Assembly (NCBI RefSeq): GCF_013304825.1
Contig: NZ_JAAWUO010000015.1
Coordinates: forward strand, 46,780 to 110,779
Origin: Blautia schinkii
GTDB lineage: Bacteria > Bacillota > Clostridia > Lachnospirales > Lachnospiraceae
Length of the DNA stretch: 64,000 nucleotides
Direction of reading: 5' to 3'
Below, in pieces: positions 58,447-64,000 of the stretch (position 1 is the stretch's first letter; every line of letters starts with the position of its first letter). Below the pieces are notes generated by a model that searched no databases, was not told where the DNA came from, and saw nothing but the letters and a program-made list of their open reading frames with translations. The translations under genes and the position numbers were made by a program.

Positions 58447-61341
58447 ATGTACAAAAGTAGAAAAAAATCAGTCATATTATGTGCAGTTATATTTGTGATC
58501 CTGGTAATTTGGATGATGTTGTCAGTACATTGCCGGGCTGCTGAGACGAATAATGATGAAAAGCTGTCACAGACGGCAGTACAAAATGAATCAACACAAC
58601 AGAAGATTATCCGTGTCGGTTCATTTGAGGATACCTTCAATTATGTCGATAAAAACGGTATCAGACGAGGATTTGGCTATGAACTTATGCAGGCTCTGGC
58701 AGGCTATACCGGATGGAAATTTGAGTATGTGAAATGTGACTGGTCCAACTGTTTTGATAAGCTTGAAAACGGTGAGATTGATGTCATGGGAGATATCTCT
58801 TACACTGATGAACGTGCAGAAAAGATGCTTTTTTCAGAGGAACCAATGGGAGAGGAAAAATATATTCTTTATGCTGATTTGTCAGATATGGATATTGTGT
58901 CCTCTGATTTCAGGTCTCTGGATGGGAAACGTGCAGGTGTGCTATTAGGTACAGAGCCGGAAATTATGCTGACAGAGTGGGAGAATAAGAATGGTATACA
59001 TACAGAGCATGTAAATGTGTACAATAATGATGATGTCGAAAAGAAATTAGCGAATCATGAGATAGACTGTTTTGTATCCTTGGAGGAATCTATCTGGTCT
59101 GAACAGGGAATATCATCTGTTACCAGTATTGGTAAATCAGGCATATATTTTGTAATAAACAAAGAGCGCAGCGATATCAAGACGGAGTTGGACCGGGCTA
59201 TGCGTCAGTTGGAACAAGACAGTCCTTTTTTTCAGGCAGACCTGTATAAGAAGTATTTTACCCTTGACTATAATCAGATTCTTACAGGTGAAGAAAAATC
59301 CTGGCTGAAAGAACATGGTGACATCAGGATAGGATTTTTAAACAATGATCCGGCAATCTTTTGCATGGATGAAGAGACTGGAAAACTCACCGGTACGCTG
59401 GCAGAATATATCTCCTATGCCAAAGACTGTCTGGGAAATCAGATACTGGAATATAATATACGGACGTATGATAAATATGACGAAATGCTTCAGGCACTGC
59501 AGGATCGTGAGATTGACATGATTTTTTATGCCGGCAGAAATCCCGATTTTGTAGAAGAAAAAGGATGTGCACTTACAAATACAGCCTGGACCTACAGTCT
59601 GATGGCAGTAACTGATGAGAAAAATTTTGACGAAAATGATGTGTATACAGTAGCTGTGCCCAAGGAAAAAGATGCCTTAAAACAGCATATTGCTTTCAGT
59701 TATCCCCAATGGAAGCTTGTAGATTATGATTCGCTTGATGATGCGGCAGATATGGTCATTAATGAAAAAGCAGATTGTTTCCTCATGGGAGCAAGTCAGG
59801 CGATGATATATGATAACGATCAGAATTTCAAGAGTGTTCCGCTTACAAAAACAATGGAGGCATGTTTTGCAGTAAGAGGTGGAGAAGCAGCTCTTTTGTC
59901 GATACTGAATAAAACTTTGAAGACCATGCCGTCTGATATGCTTACAAGTGCACTTGCTATCTATGACAGTACAGCAGATAAGGTGACATTTTTTGATTTT
60001 GTAAAAGACAATATGCTTGTTTTTTTTGTCACAGCCGGGTTTTTTGCACTCAGCATAATTGGCATTATCCTTATATTTTTAAGAAGGGCAAGAAAAGCTG
60101 AAGCTGTTGCAAAGCTTGCGGCAAATGACACACAAAAGCTCAATGATAAGCTGGAGATTGCTCTGAAAAAAGCAGAGAATGCCAGTCTTGCCAAGACCAA
60201 TTTCCTGAATAACATGTCTCATGATATTCGCACACCAATGAATGTTATACTGGGATATAATCAGTTGATGAAGGAAGATCTGACAGATTCGAAGCTGCTT
60301 GATTACCAGAAAAAAATAGAGCAGTCAGGAAAGCTTTTGTTATCCATTATCAACAATGTTCTTGATATGGCTCGCATTGAGAGCGGAAAGATGGAAATTG
60401 ATGAGAATATTGAAAGAATGGGTGATATACTGGAAGAAATTTGTGGAGTGTTCGAATCTGTCGCAAAAGAAAAAAACATACAAATTAAGAGTGAAATATG
60501 CGTAACACATAAGAATGTAGTGTGTGATGGAACAAAAGTCAGAGAAATTGTGATCAATCTTGTAAGCAATGCACTCAAATATACTCCGGATGGTGGAATT
60601 GTGACGATTAAAGTACATGAGCTTCCGGGAGATAAAGAGGGGTATGTAAAGATAAAAACAGAAGTGGCTGACACGGGGATTGGTATGAGCAAAGATTATA
60701 TCCCAACCATATTTGATTCATTTAGTCGTGAACGTAGCACGACAATTGGAAAAATCGGCGGGACAGGACTTGGTATGTCTATCGTGAAGCGAATGGTCGA
60801 TATGATGGGTGGAACGATTGAAGTGAACAGTGAACTTGGAAAGGGAAGTTGCTTTACTGTGATTCTTCAACACAGACTTGCTGATGATAGATATTATGAG
60901 AAAAAATCAAGTCCAAAACAAGCTGTATCAAAAGCAGTGTTAAAGGGAAAACGAATTTTATTTGCAGAGGATAATGATCTGAATGCAGAGATTACAACAA
61001 CTATTTTAGAGAATGAAGGGCTGCTGGCTGACCGGGTGGCAGATGGTGTACAATGTGTGGACAAGATTGATCGGATGCCTGCCGGGACATATGATCTGAT
61101 TCTTATGGATATTCAGATGCCGAATATGGATGGATATCAGGCAACAAAACTGATCCGTCAGTTTGCTGATAAAGAAAAGGCTGATATTCCAATTATTGCA
61201 ATGACAGCAAATGCATTTGAAGAGGATAAGAGAAATGCACTTGCAGCAGGAATGAATGGTCATATGGCAAAGCCAATTCACGTTGATAAGCTGTTACTTA
61301 CCTTGGCGGAAAGTATAAGGGAACAAGAAAAGGAAAGATAA
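58447..61341 (+). CDS. EvgS/BvgS-like hybrid kinase with two solute-binding sensor domains
   Basis: This 964-residue protein has an N-terminal helix (SVILCAVIFVILVIWMMLSV), two family 3 solute-binding domains outside the cell (about 50-270, IRVGSFEDTFNYVDKNGIRR; about 290-500, IRIGFLNNDPAIFCMDEETG) and a membrane helix (VFFVTAGFFALSIIGIILIF). HisKA with His592 (NMSHDIRTPMNVILG), ATPase (NLVSNALKYTPDGG; GTGLGMSIVKRMVDMMGG) and a receiver with Asp888 (LILMDIQMPNMDG) follow. ATG 58447 follows TTGGAGAAAAG. Venus-flytrap domains fused to the kinase mean it senses ligands directly, unlike its neighbours, which have separate lipoproteins. It lacks the HPt domain of EvgS. Confidence 0.92.
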   Translation: MYKSRKKSVILCAVIFVILVIWMMLSVHCRAAETNNDEKLSQTAVQNESTQQKIIRVGSFEDTFNYVDKNGIRRGFGYELMQALAGYTGWKFEYVKCDWSNCFDKLENGEIDVMGDISYTDERAEKMLFSEEPMGEEKYILYADLSDMDIVSSDFRSLDGKRAGVLLGTEPEIMLTEWENKNGIHTEHVNVYNNDDVEKKLANHEIDCFVSLEESIWSEQGISSVTSIGKSGIYFVINKERSDIKTELDRAMRQLEQDSPFFQADLYKKYFTLDYNQILTGEEKSWLKEHGDIRIGFLNNDPAIFCMDEETGKLTGTLAEYISYAKDCLGNQILEYNIRTYDKYDEMLQALQDREIDMIFYAGRNPDFVEEKGCALTNTAWTYSLMAVTDEKNFDENDVYTVAVPKEKDALKQHIAFSYPQWKLVDYDSLDDAADMVINEKADCFLMGASQAMIYDNDQNFKSVPLTKTMEACFAVRGGEAALLSILNKTLKTMPSDMLTSALAIYDSTADKVTFFDFVKDNMLVFFVTAGFFALSIIGIILIFLRRARKAEAVAKLAANDTQKLNDKLEIALKKAENASLAKTNFLNNMSHDIRTPMNVILGYNQLMKEDLTDSKLLDYQKKIEQSGKLLLSIINNVLDMARIESGKMEIDENIERMGDILEEICGVFESVAKEKNIQIKSEICVTHKNVVCDGTKVREIVINLVSNALKYTPDGGIVTIKVHELPGDKEGYVKIKTEVADTGIGMSKDYIPTIFDSFSRERSTTIGKIGGTGLGMSIVKRMVDMMGGTIEVNSELGKGSCFTVILQHRLADDRYYEKKSSPKQAVSKAVLKGKRILFAEDNDLNAEITTTILENEGLLADRVADGVQCVDKIDRMPAGTYDLILMDIQMPNMDGYQATKLIRQFADKEKADIPIIAMTANAFEEDKRNALAAGMNGHMAKPIHVDKLLLTLAESIREQEKER

Positions 61342-61443
61342 AAATGCAGTTGAGTTTGTTCCTTTTTGAGTAAAATATTAAAACATTGTGAAAGAATTCT
61401 ATTGTTATATGATTTCGTAAGTGATATACTTAAACACAAGAAG

Positions 61444-61486
61444 AAACCGTGTGAAATTACAGAGTGCTTTTTGCACGGTTTTTTTA
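61444..61486 (+). terminator. Terminator after the sensor gene set
   Basis: AAACCGTG (61444-61451) pairs with CACGGTTT (61474-61481), followed by more T. It lies 100 bases after the last kinase. The sequence from 61487 to 61656 is AT-rich with no gene visible. Confidence 0.8.
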
Positions 61487-61656
61487 CATACGGAAGTTAG
61501 TTACTACTAACAAAAGAGCCGGTATGAAAGATTATAGCATAATAGATTTTAGGAAATATAATCAACAAGATATAGAACTGTAACTATACTGCCAAAAAAG
61601 ATTACCATTGTCATATATATGAAGTATATATTCGTTTACAAAGAAAGGAAAAAGTA

Positions 61657-62439
61657 ATGCAAATGAATATTTTTGAAGGTATACTGATTCCGTTTGCTGG
61701 AACAACGCTAGGTGCGGCATGTGTTTTTTTTATGAGAAAAACACTTAGTAAATCAGTGCAACGTGCACTTGCAGGATTTGCAGCAGGCATAATGGTTGCT
61801 GCTTCAATCTGGAGTCTTCTGATTCCGGCTATCAAACAATCTGAGGATATGGGAACATTATCATTTGTTCCGGCAGCTGTTGGGTTCTGGATTGGCATAT
61901 TGTTTTTACTTGCACTCGATCATTTGATTCCTCATCTTCATGTTGGAAGTGATCAGGCAGAAGGACCAAAAAGCAAGCTTGGCCGTACTACAATGATGGT
62001 GCTGGCAGTCACACTGCATAACATCCCTGAAGGTATGGCAGTCGGTGTAATGTATGCAGGATTTCTTGCTGAAAATGCACAGATTACAGCAACAAGTGCT
62101 CTCGCTTTATCAATTGGAATTGCCATTCAGAATTTTCCTGAAGGAGCAATTATATCCATGCCGCTTAGGGCAGAGGGAGAAAGTAAGGGAAAGGCATTTC
62201 TCGGAGGTGTACTTTCAGGAGTGGTTGAACCGATTGGAGCAGTACTGACGATTATTGCTGCACAGTTGGTAATCCCGGCATTACCTTATTTACTGAGTTT
62301 TGCAGCAGGAGCCATGTTATATGTCGTGGTTGAAGAATTAATTCCAGAAATGTCGCAGGGACAGCACTCGAATATTGGTACGCTTTTCTTTGCACTTGGA
62401 TTTAGCTTGATGATGATCCTGGATGTAGCACTGGGGTGA
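61657..62439 (+). CDS. ZIP-family divalent metal transporter
   Basis: This 260-residue polytopic protein is a ZIP transporter of the ZupT kind. Metal-site motifs are HNIPEG (His121-Glu125 region) in helix 4 and QNFPEGAIISMPLR in helix 5, with a short variable loop (GSDQAEGPKSKLGR). The start MQMNIFEGILIPFAGTTLGA is typical, with AAAGGAAAAAG upstream. Zinc, iron or manganese uptake is expected; sequence does not decide. Confidence 0.92.
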   Translation: MQMNIFEGILIPFAGTTLGAACVFFMRKTLSKSVQRALAGFAAGIMVAASIWSLLIPAIKQSEDMGTLSFVPAAVGFWIGILFLLALDHLIPHLHVGSDQAEGPKSKLGRTTMMVLAVTLHNIPEGMAVGVMYAGFLAENAQITATSALALSIGIAIQNFPEGAIISMPLRAEGESKGKAFLGGVLSGVVEPIGAVLTIIAAQLVIPALPYLLSFAAGAMLYVVVEELIPEMSQGQHSNIGTLFFALGFSLMMILDVALG

Positions 62440-62458
62440 CAGGAGCAAACTGATTTTT

Positions 62459-62797
62459 ATGAGAACTCGCATATACCATATCAGAAAGTACAGGATCTGC
62501 ATTTGTGGCAACTATGCCATCTTGTCATGGTGGCGCCGATTGCAGATGCATATTATAAATCAGACTGTCCGGGAAAAAACAAGGATTTTGCAGATATCAG
62601 AAGCCAGCCAGAAGGCTGGAAAATCGGCTAAGGAGGAAGGACAAAATTATTTGGTATGGTTATGCAGAAAGGAAAACAAATCAGAAGAGTGCCAGGTCGA
62701 TTTGATTAATGCTGTAAAACAGCCAGATGCAGATCTGAGCAGTTATGATCCCATCTTTGAAAGTTGTAAGGTAACAAAGCGGCTACAAACCCAGTAA
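62459..62797 (+). CDS. Doubtful ORF, possibly decayed coding sequence
   Basis: A 112-residue frame is open here but I do not recognise it. The first half is rich in Arg/Ile/Trp and does not look like a folded protein; an overlapping frame in that part (HIPYQKVQDLHLWQLCHLVM) looks at least as plausible. The second half (NKSEECQVDLINAVKQPDAD and on) looks more protein-like. A frameshifted remnant is a fair reading. A terminator follows directly. Confidence 0.25.
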   Translation: MRTRIYHIRKYRICICGNYAILSWWRRLQMHIINQTVREKTRILQISEASQKAGKSAKEEGQNYLVWLCRKENKSEECQVDLINAVKQPDADLSSYDPIFESCKVTKRLQTQ

Positions 62798-62820
62798 ATA
62801 TGGGCATTGTAGCCGTTTTT
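62780..62820 (+). terminator. Rho-independent terminator
   Basis: CGGCTACA (62780-62787) pairs with TGTAGCCG (62808-62815), with inner CCC/GGG pairing, followed by five T. Confidence 0.88.
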
Positions 62821-62850
62821 CTCTTTGCAGTGATATGTACTATATTTTTC

Positions 62851-63138
62851 TTATTTTAATTTTATCTGTTTTGTATCCTTGATGAGAGTTCGCATATCTG
62901 CTTTAGTAATAAATTCGTAATCCGTTCTAAAACCAAATGTTTTATGTAATGCATCAGTTAATTCGGTTCTTGTATAAGAGGGAATATATCCACTCGCTTT
63001 ACTTAGAAGTGTCACTTGCATAGAACGTAAAGTTTCCAGTATCTGCTCCGTTGTATAAATATTTCCGAGTTTCTTTTCCAGTAAACGGTAGAGTAGAAGG
63101 CTGATATAGCAAGTCATGAAATGAGCGGGGCTGTCCAC
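62851..63138 (-). pseudogene. Transposase C-terminal fragment (IS1634/IS4-like)
   Basis: This 95-residue frame resembles only the last part of IS1634-type transposases: AHFMTCYISLLLYRLLEKKL, then GYIPSYTRTELTDALHKTFG and FRTDYEFITKADM. The DDE catalytic core is missing, and upstream sequence on the minus strand (63139-63190) does not continue the protein. It is a dead remnant of an insertion sequence. Confidence 0.7.
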
Positions 63139-63190
63139 TGAGAGGACGGCGGTTAGTCACTGCCTCCTACTCAATTTTTAACAGGAAATA

Positions 63191-63427
63191 TTAAAGTTCA
63201 AGTGAATCTTCTGCATCAACCCACATCTGTAAATTTCCATCAAGATATAATCTTGCATATTCCAGTGGTTCGTCAATAGCAAGTGTATTTAATGCACAGT
63301 CTGATCCAGGCGTGGTTTTTAAGTCCTTCTCAGCTTCCCAGCAGTCAATGCGAAGCATATAGCCGGCACTGGTATAAACATCAATACTGTTGCATTGTGG
63401 ATTATATTCTGCAAATATTGTTCTCAT
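63191..63427 (-). CDS. Small acidic protein (DUF6061-like)
   Basis: This 78-residue acidic protein (MRTIFAEYNPQCNSIDVYTS, then LNTLAIDEPLEYARLYLDG) resembles the small DUF6061-type proteins frequent in Lachnospiraceae accessory regions. AGGAGATAAGATACG precedes the ATG. Function is unknown. It lies directly upstream of a transposase remnant. Confidence 0.6.
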   Translation of the reverse strand: MRTIFAEYNPQCNSIDVYTSAGYMLRIDCWEAEKDLKTTPGSDCALNTLAIDEPLEYARLYLDGNLQMWVDAEDSLEL

Positions 63428-63571
63428 CGTATCTTATCTCCTTATCGATCAATAAATCATCAGTTACAAAAATCAGAAGCATTTCAATCAGTTCACCATG
63501 TCACTTTTATTTTGTGTTATACTGTTTTATATGATTTTCTTGCCCTTGTATTTTCCCTTATCAGAGTTTGT

Positions 63572-63642
63572 AAACACTGGCGGGACGATATAACACAAGG
63601 GAAACAATAAGGGAAAGCTCACCTGCGACAAATCCAGTGTTT
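63572..63642. repeat. Inverted repeat in the accessory right end
   Basis: AAACACTGG (63572-63580) is inverted as CCAGTGTTT (63634-63642). The 340-base stretch 63428-63766 otherwise contains AT-rich sequence and no gene I can support. The repeat may mark a mobile-element scar. Confidence 0.35.
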
Positions 63643-63766
63643 TCAAGGGTTTACAGAGAATTTAATAACAAAATATAACAGTTATTAAATCTCTTAAAAC
63701 AGGTGAAATCTCAATCGGAATTTATCAGAAAATGAGGAATAGTTGAAATGGAGGCGCTATAATAAC

Positions 63767-64000
63767 ATGAAGATTGAAGGGAACCAGAAAGAACTGGATG
63801 CAATGGTAGAATTTCATAAGGGAAACCGTGTCGAGGGACTGAGACTGCAAGAAGAATTTGCAGCGGAATTTCGTAAGGAGTATAAAGACAAAGATCACTG
63901 TCCTTGCCTGAAAGTCTGTCGTTATCACGGAAACTGTAAGGAATGTGTAGCAATCCACAGAGCGCATCAGGAACATGTTCCTAATTGTATGCGACCATTG
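63767..64000 (+). CDS. Cysteine-rich small protein (3' end beyond window)
   Basis: From ATG 63767 the frame stays open for 78 codons to the window edge. The translated part begins MKIEGNQKELDAMVEFHKGN and contains a Cys/His-rich segment, HCPCLKVCRYHGNCKECVAI and then HVPNC. This resembles small putative metal-binding proteins common in Clostridia. GGAGG lies 12 bases upstream, rather far. Function unknown. Confidence 0.6.
   Translation, partial: MKIEGNQKELDAMVEFHKGNRVEGLRLQEEFAAEFRKEYKDKDHCPCLKVCRYHGNCKECVAIHRAHQEHVPNCMRPL

Noticed and set aside
1..64000. CRISPR arrays, rRNA genes, ordinary tRNA genes and a replication origin
   Set aside because: No regularly spaced direct repeats, rRNA signatures, tRNA cloverleaves other than the tmRNA, or DnaA-box clusters were seen when reading both strands.

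Overview
This 64 kb window looks like the chromosome of a spore-forming Gram-positive anaerobe of the class Clostridia, most likely a Lachnospiraceae gut commensal close to Blautia. This is inferred from content, since there is no 16S gene here. The evidence is a complete spoIIIAA-AH operon, the conserved order yqhY-nusB-xseA-xseB-ispA-dxs-tlyA-nadK-argR-recN-spoIVB-spo0A, a clostridial-type tmRNA tag, purine-rich Shine-Dalgarno sites with frequent TTG/GTG starts, moderate GC content and a fucoside-utilisation locus.

Layout. 1-9.6 kb: a fucosylated-glycan locus with a YesN-type regulator (cut by the window edge), a GH95 fucosidase, a YesM-type sensor kinase, an ABC sugar-binding protein with two permeases, and a GH29 fucosidase. 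Neither fucosidase has a signal peptide, so import followed by cytoplasmic cleavage is the likely scheme. 9.6-16.9 kb: tmRNA, an FtsW/RodA-family protein, acyl carrier protein, glutamyl-tRNA synthetase, a UvrD-type helicase, an Sfp-type phosphopantetheinyl transferase and an unknown membrane-anchored protein. 17.0-21.9 kb: the eight-gene spoIIIA operon. 22-36.6 kb: prfC, then the long housekeeping/sporulation run ending in spo0A and glgA. 36.9-48.2 kb: a FeoA-FeoB fusion, a LysR regulator divergent from a UbiD/UbiX/LpdD-like decarboxylase set, a decayed MATE gene, a Lon-like ATPase without a protease domain, a LacI-type regulator, a gamma-carbonic anhydrase and an AGCS symporter. 48.4-49.8 kb: an intact MATE exporter.

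50.1-61.5 kb is the most distinctive region. A class-I cyclic-di-GMP riboswitch followed by a terminator precedes a set of five intact genes with tight junctions: a family-3 solute-binding lipoprotein, a hybrid histidine kinase, a lipoprotein that joins a family-1 solute-binding domain to what reads as a 5'-nucleotidase C-terminal domain, a PAS-containing hybrid kinase with two receivers, and, after a patch of decayed sequence, an EvgS-like hybrid kinase with two solute-binding sensor domains. No DNA-binding response regulator and no intact GGDEF/EAL protein lies in the set. It looks like a second-messenger-controlled nutrient-sensing module whose output lies elsewhere.

61.6-64 kb: a ZIP metal transporter followed by accessory debris: an uncertain ORF, a C-terminal transposase fragment, a small acidic protein and the start of a cysteine-rich small protein. 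Strong hairpins recur around gene borders. Several are terminators that serve both strands or lie inside the end of the opposing gene. Others are leader hairpins without a U-tract.
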